DNA of 64,000 nucleotides from Salibaculum griseiflavum (GTDB lineage Bacteria; Pseudomonadota; Alphaproteobacteria; Rhodobacterales; Rhodobacteraceae), in contig NZ_QETF01000006.1 of assembly GCF_003129565.1 (NCBI RefSeq), forward strand, positions 1 through 64,000, written 5' to 3'. The position numbers were made by a program, and so were the translations under genes. Below are positions 45,883-55,415 of the stretch, piece by piece. The notes under the pieces were generated by a model that was not told the DNA's origin, made no database searches, and saw nothing but the letters and a program-made list of their open reading frames with translations. Every line of letters begins with the position of its first letter. The first letter of the stretch is position 1.

Positions 45883-46218
45883 ATGACCTATATCGTCAAC
45901 GACAACTGCATCGCCTGCAAATACACCGATTGCGTCGAGGTCTGCCCCGTGGATTGCTTCTACGAGGGTGAGAACATGCTTGTGATCCACCCCGATGAAT
46001 GCATCGATTGCGGTGTCTGCGAGCCTGAATGCCCCGCCGACGCGATCCGGCCCGATACCGAGCCGGACATGGAAAAATGGGTCGAGTTCAACCGCAAGTA
46101 TTCCGAGATGTGGCCGGTCATCATCACCAAGAAAGATCCTCTGCCGGACGCCGAGGAGATGGACGGAAAGCCGGGCAAGATCGACCTGTTCTCGGAAAAG
46201 CCCGGCGAAGGCGGCTAG
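45883..46218 (+). CDS. fdxA: 7Fe ferredoxin FdxA
   Basis: A 111-residue ferredoxin with cluster ligands Cys9, Cys12, Cys17, Cys21 and Cys40, Cys43, Cys46, Cys50 ([11 protein letters not shown]), giving a [3Fe-4S]/[4Fe-4S] protein, and the long C-terminal helix-forming extension of the FdxA type ([17 protein letters not shown]). Length and sequence are typical of alphaproteobacteria. It stands between the S4 gene and carD. Confidence 0.95.
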   Translation: MTYIVNDNCIACKYTDCVEVCPVDCFYEGENMLVIHPDECIDCGVCEPECPADAIRPDTEPDMEKWVEFNRKYSEMWPVIITKKDPLPDAEEMDGKPGKIDLFSEKPGEGG

Positions 46219-46477
46219 GCGCTGATTCGCGCCGCCGTTTGACGCCTGCGAAACGCCGCCTTTGCCTTTGAAAAAAGGGGCGGTGATGTGTGCTGCGCTG
46301 CGGCGCTTCCGTGAATGTGTTTTTTGTGTTATAAAATTGTTGATGCTGCAGAAGTGTTGACCCGAGATATGACTGATTGCCCGACGGAACCTTCCGGGTT
46401 TCGGCGGGTTTTCTGTCGCCTGTGTTCAGCCACCTTGCCCGCGCAAAGCGGGTCCGGTGGCGCTTTGGAAGGATGCC
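46219..46477. other. 259-bp leader region of carD
   Basis: This is the longest gene-free stretch in the window. It starts with a small GGCGC-TGATT-CGCGCC hairpin after fdxA. At 46320-46345 there is an AT-rich patch with TATAAAAT (46330-46337) that could be a -10 element, but no good -35 stands 17 nt before it. A conserved long leader before carD is plausible, but I see no known RNA motif. Confidence 0.35.
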
Positions 46478-46981
46478 ATGAGCAAGAAAGCGCAATACAA
46501 ACCAAACCAATTCGTGGTGTACCCAGCCCATGGAGTGGGCAAGATCGTGTCGATTGAAAAGCAGGAGGTCGCAGGCTTCGAACTGGAGCTGTTCGTGATT
46601 TCCTTCGAGAAAGACAAGATGACCCTTCGCGTGCCCACCAACAAGGCCGACGAGGTCGGCATGCGGTCCCTGTCCAGCCCGGACGTGGTGGCCGACGCGA
46701 TGAAAACGCTCAAGGGCAAGGCCAAGGTCAAGAAGGCCATGTGGTCCCGCCGGGCGCAGGAATATGAACAGAAGATCAACTCCGGCGATCTGATTGCCAT
46801 CGCCGAGGTCGTGCGCGACCTGCACCGCGCCGATGACCAGCGCGAGCAGAGCTATTCCGAACGTCAGCTCTACGAGGCTGCGCTGGAACGCCTGACCCGC
46901 GAGATCGCTGCCGTGAACAATGGTGACGAGACCGACGCGGCCAAGGAAATCGACGAGGTTCTGATCAGCCGCGCCGCCTGA
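46478..46981 (+). CDS. carD: CarD-family transcriptional regulator
   Basis: A 167-residue protein with the RNA-polymerase-interacting Tudor-like N-terminus (FVVYPAHGVGKIVSIEKQEV) and a helical DNA-binding C-terminal domain (MWSRRAQEYEQKINSGDLIA). CarD stabilises open complexes, notably at rRNA promoters. The ATG at 46478 follows GGAAGGA. It ends before a strong terminator. Confidence 0.95.
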   Translation: MSKKAQYKPNQFVVYPAHGVGKIVSIEKQEVAGFELELFVISFEKDKMTLRVPTNKADEVGMRSLSSPDVVADAMKTLKGKAKVKKAMWSRRAQEYEQKINSGDLIAIAEVVRDLHRADDQREQSYSERQLYEAALERLTREIAAVNNGDETDAAKEIDEVLISRAA

Positions 46982-47006
46982 TTACGGCCAGCCGGAAAAC
47001 AATCGT

Positions 47007-47036
47007 GAAAGCCGCGTTCCGCCGAACGGGGCTTTC
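47007..47036 (+). terminator. Terminator between carD and purD
   Basis: GAAAGCCGCGTTC (47007-47019) pairs with GAACGGGGCTTTC (47024-47036): 12 of 13 positions pair, with one G-G mismatch and a 4-nt loop, followed by TCATTTCTT. It lies between convergent genes and could serve carD and perhaps purD. Confidence 0.7.
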
Positions 47037-47059
47037 TCATTTCTTGGTGGGGTGGGCCG

Positions 47060-48325
47060 TCAGGTCAGCGCCCGCCAGCCGATATCGGATCGATTGAACC
47101 CCTCGGGCCAATCGATCCGGTCGATCATGGCATAGGCGCGGTCGCGGGCCTCGGCCAGGGTCGCGCCGCGGGCTGTAACGTTCAGGACCCGGCCGCCGCT
47201 GGCGGTGATCCGGCCATCGCGTTCCGTCGTGCCCGCGTGAAAGACCATGTGTGCGCTGTCCTCGGGCAGATCGTCCAGCCCATTGATCACGCTGCCTTTT
47301 TCGTATGGGCCGGGATAGCCTTTGGCGGCCATCACCACGGTCATGGCATGATCATTGGCCCAATTCACCTGCATTTCGTCCAGGCGGCCCTCGGCGCAGG
47401 CTTGCATCAGGTCCAGCGCCTGGGCGCCAAGCCGCATCATCAGGACTTGGCATTCCGGGTCGCCGAAACGGACATTGTATTCCACCAGGCGCGGTTGGCC
47501 GTTCTCGATCATCAGGCCCACATATAGCACGCCCTGATAAGGGGTGCCGCGCCGCGCCATTTCCACAATCGTGGGGTTCACGATCTCGTCCATCGTCTTC
47601 TGCGCGATCGCGTCTGTCAGCACGGGGGCCGGGGAATAGGCGCCCATGCCGCCTGTATTGGGGCCCTCGTCGCCGTCGAAGGCGCGTTTGTGATCCTGGG
47701 CGGTGCCCACGGGCAGTGCGGTTTCCCCATCACACAGGACGAAGAACGAGGCCTCTTCGCCGGTCATGAACTCCTCGATCACGACCTCGGCCCCGGCGGC
47801 GCCGAATTCCCCAGAGAACATGTCGTCGATTGCGGCCAGTGCCGTGGCTTCATTCATGGCGACGATCACGCCCTTGCCCGCGGCCAGCCCGTCCGCCTTG
47901 ACCACGATGGGTGCCCCCTCGGCGCGGATATGGACCTTGGCGGCCTCGGCATCGGTGAAATGGGCATAACCGGCCGTGGGCGCGTTGCACGCGTCGCAGA
48001 TCTCTTTTGTGAAAGATTTCGACGCTTCCAGGCGTGCGGCGGCAGCCGAAGGTCCGAAAGCCGCAATCCCGGCGGCGCGCAGCGTGTCGGCAACCCCGGC
48101 CGCCAGGGGCGCCTCGGGGCCGATGATGACCAGATCCACCGCGTTTTCGGCGCAGAACCCCGCCACCGCATCGCCGTCGAGAATATCGAGCGAGGGGCAT
48201 TCGGCAATCTGGGCGATGCCGGCATTGCCGGGGGCCACGATCAGCCGGTCGCATTTGGGGTTCTGAAGGACGGCCCAGGCCAGGGCATGTTCACGTCCAC
48301 CGCTTCCGAGGATCAGGATGTTCAT
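47060..48325 (-). CDS. purD: Phosphoribosylamine-glycine ligase PurD
   Basis: The 421-residue ATP-grasp enzyme makes glycinamide ribonucleotide, the second step of purine synthesis. Signatures: MNILILGSGGREHALAW at the start, PEAPLAAGVADTLRAAGI, FTGEFGAAGAEVVIEEFMTGEE-like segment, and VEYNVRFGDPECQVLM. The ATG at 48325 is the family start with AAAGGAA 9 nt before it. Divergent from xseA with a 63-nt gap. Confidence 0.97.
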   Translation of the reverse strand: MNILILGSGGREHALAWAVLQNPKCDRLIVAPGNAGIAQIAECPSLDILDGDAVAGFCAENAVDLVIIGPEAPLAAGVADTLRAAGIAAFGPSAAAARLEASKSFTKEICDACNAPTAGYAHFTDAEAAKVHIRAEGAPIVVKADGLAAGKGVIVAMNEATALAAIDDMFSGEFGAAGAEVVIEEFMTGEEASFFVLCDGETALPVGTAQDHKRAFDGDEGPNTGGMGAYSPAPVLTDAIAQKTMDEIVNPTIVEMARRGTPYQGVLYVGLMIENGQPRLVEYNVRFGDPECQVLMMRLGAQALDLMQACAEGRLDEMQVNWANDHAMTVVMAAKGYPGPYEKGSVINGLDDLPEDSAHMVFHAGTTERDGRITASGGRVLNVTARGATLAEARDRAYAMIDRIDWPEGFNRSDIGWRALT

Positions 48326-48388
48326 GGTCGCTTTTCCTTTCGCTTGCGGCCTTTTATGGTCGCAGGAAACACAGCACAAGGGCAGCCC

Positions 48389-49942
48389 ATGGACCTCATC
48401 GACGAGCCGGAAAAGGCGGGCAACACGCCGGAATTCACCGTCAGCGAGCTGTCGGGGGCGGTCAAGCGCGCCATCGAGGGAGAATTCGGTCATGTCCGGG
48501 TCAAGGGCGAGGTGGGCCGGGTCGTCCGGGCACGATCGGGGCACCTCTATTTCGACCTCAAGGATGACCGCAACGTGCTGGCCTGCACCACTTGGAAAGG
48601 CCAGATCCCGGGGCTGAGCGTAATCCCCGAGGAAGGCATGGAGGTCGTGGCCCATGGTCGGATGACCACCTTCGGCAGCCAGTCGAAATACCAGCTGAAC
48701 GCGGTCGAGGTGGCCGTGGCGGGGGTCGGCGCGCTGATGGCGATGCTGGAAAAGCGCAAGAAGGCGTTGCAGGCCGAGGGGCTTTTTGCGCCCGAACGCA
48801 AGCAGGCGCTGCCTTTCCTGCCGGACGTGATCGGCGTCGTGACCTCGGCGCAGGGCGCGGTGATCCGCGACATCCTGCACCGGCTGCGTGACCGGTTCCC
48901 GCGCAAGGTGCTGGTCTGGCCCGTCGCGGTGCAGGGCAAGGACTGCGCGCCGCAGGTGGCGCGGGCCATCGCGGGCTTCAACGCGATGACGCCGGGCGGC
49001 GCGTTGCCCCGGCCCGACCTGCTGATCGTGGCGCGGGGTGGCGGGTCGATCGAGGATCTGTGGGGCTTCAACGAGGAAGAGGTGGCGCGCGCGGCCGCGG
49101 CCAGCATGATCCCGCTGATCTCGGCGGTGGGGCACGAAACCGACACGACGCTGATTGACTTCGTGGCGGACAGACGCGCGCCCACGCCCTCGGCGGCAGC
49201 GGAAATCGCGGTGCCCGTGCGGCTTGAACTGATCAACGACGTTGACCAACTGGACAGCCGCCTGTCCCGGGCGGTGACCGAAGGCGTGCGGGGGCGCAAG
49301 CAACGCGTCAGTGACCTGGCGCGGCTTCTGCCCAGGCCCGACATGCTGGTCGAAGATGCCCGGCAGCGGTTCGATTACTGGTCGGAACGGCTGGACCTGG
49401 CCCTGAAGGGGCGTGTCAGCGCCGGGGAACTGCGCCTCAGCCGGGCGGCGGGCAGCCTGCGGCCGGGTCTGTTGCAGGGGCGGCTGGACCGCGCCCGCGA
49501 GCGGCAGACCGGGTGGTCTGCGCGGCTGGCGCCGGCGCTGGCCCGCGCCGCGCGGGACAAGCGCACGGCCTTTGCTCATCAGGCCGGACGGTTGAGTCCG
49601 GTCCAGATCGAACGGGCGATTTCAAAGGGGCGTGACGATGTGCGGGCGCGGCTGGACCGGCTGCGGCTGGTCGCGCGCACGGCGCAGGACCGGCGGCAGG
49701 CCCGGCTCGAGGCGCTGGACAGTCTGCGCCGGACGCTGGGCTATACCGAAACGCTCAAGCGCGGATATGCCGTGGTGCGGGGTGATGGCGACGTGGTTAT
49801 GACCGCCAAAGCGGCGGGCAAGGCCGGGTCGCTGGAACTGGAATTCGCCGATGGGAAGCTGGCTGTGGGCAAGGGCGATGCGCCAAGGCCGAAGAAGGCC
49901 AAGCCCAAGACCCCGCCGCCGGATCAGGGCAGCCTGTTCTAA
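48389..49942 (+). CDS. xseA: Exodeoxyribonuclease VII large subunit XseA
   Basis: A 517-residue nuclease subunit. The N-terminal OB-fold (GEVGRVVRARSGHLYFDLKD) is followed by the catalytic region (VIGVVTSAQGAVIRDILHRL, RGGGSIEDLWGFNEE, SAVGHETDTTLIDFVADRRA) and a long coiled-coil C-terminus. The ATG at 48389 (MDLIDEPEK) follows AAGGG; an upstream in-frame Met at 48356 is possible. The small subunit XseB is not in the window. GGGCC/GGCCC (49945-49961) forms a short hairpin at its 3' end. Confidence 0.95.
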   Translation: MDLIDEPEKAGNTPEFTVSELSGAVKRAIEGEFGHVRVKGEVGRVVRARSGHLYFDLKDDRNVLACTTWKGQIPGLSVIPEEGMEVVAHGRMTTFGSQSKYQLNAVEVAVAGVGALMAMLEKRKKALQAEGLFAPERKQALPFLPDVIGVVTSAQGAVIRDILHRLRDRFPRKVLVWPVAVQGKDCAPQVARAIAGFNAMTPGGALPRPDLLIVARGGGSIEDLWGFNEEEVARAAAASMIPLISAVGHETDTTLIDFVADRRAPTPSAAAEIAVPVRLELINDVDQLDSRLSRAVTEGVRGRKQRVSDLARLLPRPDMLVEDARQRFDYWSERLDLALKGRVSAGELRLSRAAGSLRPGLLQGRLDRARERQTGWSARLAPALARAARDKRTAFAHQAGRLSPVQIERAISKGRDDVRARLDRLRLVARTAQDRRQARLEALDSLRRTLGYTETLKRGYAVVRGDGDVVMTAKAAGKAGSLELEFADGKLAVGKGDAPRPKKAKPKTPPPDQGSLF

Positions 49943-49953
49943 CCGGGCCGGCC

Positions 49954-50337
49954 TCAGGCCCCCATGTTGTCGCAGATCAACGGCTCACTCTCCTCGACCT
50001 CGTAGATCACCGAGGCGCCGGGGCCATCGAGGAACTCGGCGCGGATGCCGCCGGGGTCGCGAAAGACTTCCCAGCATTTCGGCTCGGGGTCGTTCTCGTA
50101 GACAAAGCAGATCGCACCATCGGCTTCATACCATTCCCCCATCACGCAATCGCCGTCGATGAAGGACCAGATCACCCGGCGCGAAGGGGCGTAATACTCG
50201 ATCCCGTAGGGCAGGCCATTGGCGGAAAAGGTCAGGGTCTTGCCGGTCATGTAGGCGTCGAACTCGTCGCCGGTCATCGGTGTTTCGGCCAATGCGGACA
50301 TTGGCAGAAAGGCTAGGGCGGCTGCGATCCGTCTCAT
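49954..50337 (-). CDS. Small exported protein of unknown function
   Basis: A 127-residue protein with a signal peptide (MRRIAAALAFLPMSALA, cleavage before ETPMT) and a mature domain starting MTGDEFDAYMTGKTLTF, with Cys pairs (DGDCVMGEWY, GAICFVYE, PKCWEVF) that fit periplasmic disulfides. The pattern recalls small lipocalin-like secreted proteins of Rhodobacteraceae, but no firm family. It lies 5 nt downstream of the AlkB-like gene on the same strand, so it is probably cotranscribed. Confidence 0.72.
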   Translation of the reverse strand: MRRIAAALAFLPMSALAETPMTGDEFDAYMTGKTLTFSANGLPYGIEYYAPSRRVIWSFIDGDCVMGEWYEADGAICFVYENDPEPKCWEVFRDPGGIRAEFLDGPGASVIYEVEESEPLICDNMGA

Positions 50338-50342
50338 GAGGC

Positions 50343-51401
50343 TCAGTCTGGCAGATGGTCGGGGCGTTCGTCCATCCGGTTTTGCCAGCTCGTGGCCAAC
50401 GGGTCCATCAACCGCCGCCAATGCCGTGGCCACAGGGCGATGCAGGCCATGACTGGCAGGGAGTAGGGAAGGCGGGGCATGTCCTCGTCCAGCCGCAGGG
50501 CCGGGTAGGGCCGGGTCGGGTGGGCGTGGTGGTCGGAATGTCGCGGGGCGTTCAGCATGAGAGCCGAGCTGAACCAGTGGGGCGCGTTCCAGGAATGGGC
50601 GGAGCGCACCGGTTCGGGCTTGCCGCTTTGGCCGGTGCTGCGGCGCAGCCCGTAATGCTGCACGTAATCCGAAGTCAGCATTTGCAGTTGCGCAAAGATG
50701 GCCAGCCCGAGGAACCAGGCCAACCCGGCAGGGCCGCCAAGGGCGTGTGCGGCCAAGCAGAAGGCCAGCCCGCCGAGGGCATAGGTCACGAAGGGATTGC
50801 GCCAGGCCGGCCGGCCCGAGGTCCGGTTGCGGGCCCGTTCGGCGGCGAAGGCGCGGCGCAGCTCGCCCGGCCAGGCCCGCAGCAGGAACCGGTAGAGCCC
50901 CTCGCCCCAGCGGGCGGAATTCGGGTCGGCCTTTGTGCCCACATGGACATGATGCACCAAGAGGTGGCCCGAGACGTGTTGCCCGTAGAGCACCGACAGG
51001 TAGGCCAGAACACCGGCCCGGTGCAGCAGCCGCGACGAGCGGTGGATCAGTTCATGGGCGTTGGAATTGCCGACCTGCCCCAGGAACAGGCCCGTGCCGA
51101 GCGCCAGCGCCAGCGTCTCGGCCCAGGACAACGCCCCCCGGCCCAGGATGGCCACGACCAGCGCCAGCAACGCCAACTGGGCGACCACCAGCGCGATGGA
51201 CAAGGCATCGGCGCGGGGAAACTCGGCGGCCTCTTCTTCTGCGGGCAGCGTCAGCGCCACCGCCTCGTCCAGCACCGCCGCGAGGAGGGTTATCCAGGCC
51301 AGCCCGAGATATATCCAGGCCCCGCCCCATAAAGCGCCCAGCCCCGGCAGGATCGGGGCAGCCAGCGTTGCCAGGGCGAAGAGGATCATCGGATGCCGCA
51401 T
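50343..51401 (-). CDS. AlkB-like membrane di-iron hydroxylase
   Basis: A 352-residue integral membrane enzyme with the three histidine clusters of AlkB/fatty-acid-desaturase-type enzymes: HELIHR (from His116), HLLVHHVHVGTKADPNSA and APRHSDHHAHPTRPYP. These clusters bind two irons and the layout is that of alkane 1-monooxygenase, so it probably hydroxylates a hydrocarbon or lipid chain. No rubredoxin gene is adjacent. The start at 51401 is preferred; an ATG 12 nt downstream is possible. Confidence 0.85.
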   Translation of the reverse strand: MRHPMILFALATLAAPILPGLGALWGGAWIYLGLAWITLLAAVLDEAVALTLPAEEEAAEFPRADALSIALVVAQLALLALVVAILGRGALSWAETLALALGTGLFLGQVGNSNAHELIHRSSRLLHRAGVLAYLSVLYGQHVSGHLLVHHVHVGTKADPNSARWGEGLYRFLLRAWPGELRRAFAAERARNRTSGRPAWRNPFVTYALGGLAFCLAAHALGGPAGLAWFLGLAIFAQLQMLTSDYVQHYGLRRSTGQSGKPEPVRSAHSWNAPHWFSSALMLNAPRHSDHHAHPTRPYPALRLDEDMPRLPYSLPVMACIALWPRHWRRLMDPLATSWQNRMDERPDHLPD

Positions 51402-51485
51402 GGGAAGGCTTGCCTGCAAACTGCGTTCTGGCGACACTTTAGCAAGGCAATCAACCAGACATAAGACCCGGCAGAGGAGAAACCC

Positions 51486-52121
51486 GTGCAGGTCCTGACC
51501 ATGATCGGCGCCGGCCTGGCCCTCGTCTTTTGGGGGGCTTACTGTTGGCGCGGCCCCAGCTGGCCCAGAAGCGCCATCAAGACCGGGTCGGTCGCAGTGC
51601 TCGCGCTGGCCGCAGCGGGGCAGGGTTTGCCGATGCTGGCTACCGCGCTGGCCCTTGGCGCGTTGGGCGATTTCTGCCTGTCCCGTGTCGGGGCACGCTG
51701 GTTCCTCGCGGGGATGGCGGCCTTTGGCGCCGCGCATCTGGCCTATACCGTGCTGATGCTCGACGGGGTCGCTTTGCCCGGACGCTGGCCCGCCATGATC
51801 GTGCTTGGTCTGTTCGGGGCTTTCATGGCGTGGCTGCTTTGGCGCCGGGCGGGGGCGCTGCGCGGGCCGGTTCTCGCCTATGTCGCGGTGATCCTGGCCA
51901 TGGGGGTCGTGGCCCTCGCGCTTGGCGATGCACCCTGGTCGCGGCTCGTCACGCTGGCGGCACTTCTTTTCGTCGTTTCCGACAGCTTTCTGGCGACCGA
52001 GTTGTTCCTTGTGCCGCAGGTCCATCCGGCACGGCGCGTTCTGCCATTCCTTGTCTGGCCGACATACTGGCTGGCGCAGGCGGGGCTGCTCTGGGGGCTG
52101 ACCCATGGTGCAATCAATTGA
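51486..52121 (+). CDS. YhhN-family membrane protein (lysoplasmalogenase-like)
   Basis: A 211-residue protein with about eight hydrophobic helices and family residues ALGDFCLSR and FVVSDSFLATELF. The animal homologue TMEM86B hydrolyses lysoplasmalogens, and the conserved Asp residues in both segments are its proposed catalytic ones; the bacterial substrate is not known. The start is GTG at 51486 with AGAGGAGAAA upstream. Divergent from the AlkB-like gene. Confidence 0.86.
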   Translation: MQVLTMIGAGLALVFWGAYCWRGPSWPRSAIKTGSVAVLALAAAGQGLPMLATALALGALGDFCLSRVGARWFLAGMAAFGAAHLAYTVLMLDGVALPGRWPAMIVLGLFGAFMAWLLWRRAGALRGPVLAYVAVILAMGVVALALGDAPWSRLVTLAALLFVVSDSFLATELFLVPQVHPARRVLPFLVWPTYWLAQAGLLWGLTHGAIN

Positions 52122-52186
52122 TCACGCGCCCTTAACCTTTGGCGCACATGTGATTAAGTGTGGGTCGAAGACGTGTGGAGCGCCCG

Positions 52187-53563
52187 ATGGCCTTTTTCAA
52201 GAAACTCAAGGACCGCCTTTTCAAATCCTCTTCCAAGATCGAGGAAGGGCTGGACGCCATCGTCGAGGATGGCGGGGTTGCGGAAGAGGTTGCAGCGGCA
52301 GAGCCTGAGCCGCAGCCGGAGCCTGCACCAACCCCGGAGCCGGACCCTGTGCCCGCGCCGGAACCGGAGCCGCAGCCAGAGCCTGAGCCTGAGCCCGAAC
52401 CAGAGCCAGAGCCCGTGCCGGAACCGGAACCCGAGCCGGTTCCCGTGCCCGATCCACAACCTGCACCGCAGCCCGATCCCCAACCCGACCCGGCCCCTCA
52501 GGAGGTGCCGGTGCGCGATCCCGAGCCGGCACCGCCCGCCCCGCCGCAGGAAGTGCCGCAGGCACCGGCCCCCACGCCCGAGCCGGCCCCGGTCGAACTG
52601 CCCGACAGCACGCCGCCCGAGATGCCACAGGCGATGGATGTCGCGACCGCCACCGAAACACTGGAACCAACAGGCAAGCCGGGGTTCCTCGGCCGCCTGC
52701 TGGGCCGCGGCGACAAGAAAACCGTCATCCGGCGCGAGTTGGACGACGACATGCTCGAACAGCTCGAGGAATTGCTGATCACCGCCGACATGGGCGTGGA
52801 TACGGCCCTGCGCGTTACCGCGAACATGGCCGAGGGCCGTTTCGGCAAGAAGCTGTCGACGCAGGAAATCAAGGAATTGCTGGCCGCCGAAGTCACGCGC
52901 ATCATGGAGCCGGTGGCCCGGCCCATGCCGCTCTATCCGTCCAAGCCGCAGGTGGTGCTGGTCGTGGGCGTCAACGGGTCCGGCAAGACCACGACCATCG
53001 GCAAGTTGGCCAGCCAGTTCCGTGCCGCCGGCAAATCGGTGGTGATCGCCGCTGGCGATACCTTCCGCGCGGCGGCTGTCGAACAATTGCAGGTCTGGGG
53101 CGAGCGGGCGGGCGTGCCCGTGCTGACCGCGCCCGAGGGATCGGACCCCGCCAGCCTCGCCTGGGACGCGATGGAGCAGGCCCAGAAGGACGGCGCCGAT
53201 CTCTTGATGATCGACACGGCTGGCCGCCTGCAAAACCGCGCCGACCTCATGGAGGAGTTGGCCAAGATCGTCCGTGTGATCCGCAAGAAGGACCCGGACG
53301 CGCCGCATAACACCCTGCTGGTGCTGGATGCGACCACGGGGCAGAACGCCCTCAGCCAGGTCAAGACCTTCCAGGAATTGGCGGATGTGTCGGGACTTGT
53401 CATGACCAAGCTCGATGGCACCGCGAAGGGCGGCGTTCTGGTTGCGCTGGCCGACAAGTTCGGTTTGCCCATCCATGCCATCGGCGTGGGGGAACAGATC
53501 GACGACCTTGCGCCCTTCGACCCCGAGGAGTTCGCCGCCGCCCTGACGGGGCTGGACCGATGA
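52187..53563 (+). CDS. ftsY: Signal recognition particle receptor FtsY
   Basis: The 458-residue GTPase docks SRP-ribosome complexes at the membrane. After a basic start ([17 protein letters not shown]) comes an acidic Pro-Glu repeat region of about residues 40-115 (PEPEPEPEP-type), then the N domain and the G domain with [32 protein letters not shown] and [10 protein letters not shown]. The Pro-Glu tract replaces the usual acidic A domain. The ATG at 52187 is the natural start. It overlaps the following gene by ATGA. Confidence 0.96.
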   Translation: MAFFKKLKDRLFKSSSKIEEGLDAIVEDGGVAEEVAAAEPEPQPEPAPTPEPDPVPAPEPEPQPEPEPEPEPEPEPVPEPEPEPVPVPDPQPAPQPDPQPDPAPQEVPVRDPEPAPPAPPQEVPQAPAPTPEPAPVELPDSTPPEMPQAMDVATATETLEPTGKPGFLGRLLGRGDKKTVIRRELDDDMLEQLEELLITADMGVDTALRVTANMAEGRFGKKLSTQEIKELLAAEVTRIMEPVARPMPLYPSKPQVVLVVGVNGSGKTTTIGKLASQFRAAGKSVVIAAGDTFRAAAVEQLQVWGERAGVPVLTAPEGSDPASLAWDAMEQAQKDGADLLMIDTAGRLQNRADLMEELAKIVRVIRKKDPDAPHNTLLVLDATTGQNALSQVKTFQELADVSGLVMTKLDGTAKGGVLVALADKFGLPIHAIGVGEQIDDLAPFDPEEFAAALTGLDR

Positions 53564-54510
53564 GGGCCCTGGCCGCCGCATTTCTGGCCATTGGGCTGAC
53601 CGGCCCGGCCGCCGCGCAGGACCGGATGAGCACCGACACCTGTGCGGCCAGCTGGACACTTCTGTCTGATGCCGCCGCCTGGTCGGATGAGGTCATCCGC
53701 CACGATGCCCCCCGCGCGACCGATGACGGCTGGTGCGGCATTGCCGATCTGCGCTGGACCGGGGCCTTCGCCCTGGAGGTGCAGCTGACCGACCTGCGCT
53801 GGCGGCTGGGCGATCCGGCCCGGCTGATCGAAGAGGGTCTGCCGCCACGGTCGATCGAGGTGAAAGTCGGCCGCGTCGCGACCTGGCCAGATATCGGCAA
53901 CGCGGTGCGCAATTACGCCTATCGCCTGCAAGGCCCGCAATTCGAAGGGTCGGCAGCGCTCCGTCTGCAATGGGACGGGGTTGCCAAAGCGCTGACCCTG
54001 CAGGACTTGAGCCTGGATTTCGGCGACCTGGGCGCCCTGAAACTCAACGCGCGGGCGTCGGGGGTGGACCTCTCCGACCGCGAGGCGATGATGCGCAGCA
54101 CGGCGAGCGTGGCGCTGGAGACCGTCACCCTGGAGGTGACGGCGAACGGTTTCCCCGAACGCTATCTTGCGGTTCCCTTGGCAGAGGCGTTTCTGGACCC
54201 CGAGGGACCGCCGCCCGAGGCGCAGGTGGCAAGGCTGATCGCCTCGGCCAAGGCGCGTCTGGCCGATCTGAACGAGAGCCTGCTGCCGCCGCGCTCAAGG
54301 ACCGCGCTTGAGGCGGCGCTGGACAGCCTGCCGCGCCCACGCGGCACCCTGCGGGTCCAGATGCAGGCGCAAGAGCCGCTTCCCATCGGGAAGATTGTGG
54401 CGTCTGCGCTTGCCATGCCGCCGCAGGACGCCCTGTCGGACGTGCTTGTCGGTCACCTCGAACAGCTGCGGCTGGGCGTGAACTGGTCGCCCCAGAGGGG
54501 CGCAGAATGA
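53560..54510 (+). CDS. Exported protein of unknown function, tandem paralogue A
   Basis: A 316-residue protein with a signal peptide ([19 protein letters not shown], cleavage before QDRM). The mature part has [30 protein letters not shown] and, near the C-terminus, [15 protein letters not shown] and [13 protein letters not shown]. The same segments recur in order in the next gene. I know no function for this family. It overlaps ftsY and its paralogue by ATGA, so it is made with the SRP receptor. The paired Cys residues suggest a periplasmic disulfide. Confidence 0.78.
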   Translation: MRALAAAFLAIGLTGPAAAQDRMSTDTCAASWTLLSDAAAWSDEVIRHDAPRATDDGWCGIADLRWTGAFALEVQLTDLRWRLGDPARLIEEGLPPRSIEVKVGRVATWPDIGNAVRNYAYRLQGPQFEGSAALRLQWDGVAKALTLQDLSLDFGDLGALKLNARASGVDLSDREAMMRSTASVALETVTLEVTANGFPERYLAVPLAEAFLDPEGPPPEAQVARLIASAKARLADLNESLLPPRSRTALEAALDSLPRPRGTLRVQMQAQEPLPIGKIVASALAMPPQDALSDVLVGHLEQLRLGVNWSPQRGAE

Positions 54511-55415
54511 TAAGGGCGGCGCTGGCCGGGCTTGTCGGTTTGGTGCTGGCCTTCCCGGCACAGGCTTATGAAAGGATGCCGCGCAGCGACTGTCGCGATG
54601 CGCTGTCGGCCGGGGCGGCGGCCATCGGGCTGGACCAGGCCGACATCTACGCCGCCGATAATGCGCGCCACGTCGTCACCGCCGATGGCTGGTGCCGCCT
54701 GTTCGGGGATGACCCGATGCTTGGCGGCGCGCCCTTCGCCACGCTGGATTGGCGGGCCGAGGGTATTTCGCGGCTGATGGTCGAGGGCCGCCCGCCCGAG
54801 GCACTGGAAATCCGCATCGAGGATTGGCGGACCGAACCCGGCGATCCGCTGACGCGCGGCGCCACCCGGCGCCCGGCACCGGTGGACGCGACCCTTTCGC
54901 TGCGCCATGTTCAGGACAGCCGCCAACTGATCCTCGAAAGCCTGCGGATCGGGTCCGATGCGGGCGACGAACTGTTCCTGACCGCCGTCTTTGAACGCGT
55001 CGATTTCAGTTCCGCGGCGATGGCCCAGGTCAGCTTGGGCAGCGTGGCCCTTGGCCGCCTGAATGCCCGCGCGACGCTCAATGGCTGGGTGGAAAACCGG
55101 GTTCTTCCGAGTCTCGAGATCGAGGGCGACCCACAGGCCGTGCGGCGGATGGTTCGCGACGGGATCGACCTGCTGCCCGGCCACCTGTTCGACACGGCCG
55201 CACGGGCAAACCTCGATGCCTTTCTCGACGCCTTGCCCGCGCCGCGCGGCACGCTCGAACTGGGCCTGCGCTCGGATAGCGGGATGATGTTTTCCGGGGT
55301 CGGCGCGCTGTTCCTTTTCGGTCGCGCCCTCGACACCGCCGATCCCGCGACGGCGCTGTTGGACGGGGTCCACGTTGATGTGATCTGGACGCCCGACCCG
55401 AACCAGACCGAGTGA
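54507..55415 (+). CDS. Exported protein of unknown function, tandem paralogue B
   Basis: A 302-residue protein with a signal peptide ([20 protein letters not shown]). It matches its upstream neighbour over the whole length: TADGWCRLFGDDPML, RPPEALEIRIEDWRTEPG, LDALPAPRGTLELGL and LLDGVHVDVIWTPD. The two must come from an old duplication. It overlaps the previous gene by ATGA and the next by GTGA. Function unknown. Confidence 0.78.
   Translation: MIRAALAGLVGLVLAFPAQAYERMPRSDCRDALSAGAAAIGLDQADIYAADNARHVVTADGWCRLFGDDPMLGGAPFATLDWRAEGISRLMVEGRPPEALEIRIEDWRTEPGDPLTRGATRRPAPVDATLSLRHVQDSRQLILESLRIGSDAGDELFLTAVFERVDFSSAAMAQVSLGSVALGRLNARATLNGWVENRVLPSLEIEGDPQAVRRMVRDGIDLLPGHLFDTAARANLDAFLDALPAPRGTLELGLRSDSGMMFSGVGALFLFGRALDTADPATALLDGVHVDVIWTPDPNQTE

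Noticed and set aside
52130-52160. CtrA site (TTAA-N7-TTAA) before ftsY
   Set aside because: TTAA occurs twice, but with a 17-nt gap rather than 7 nt.
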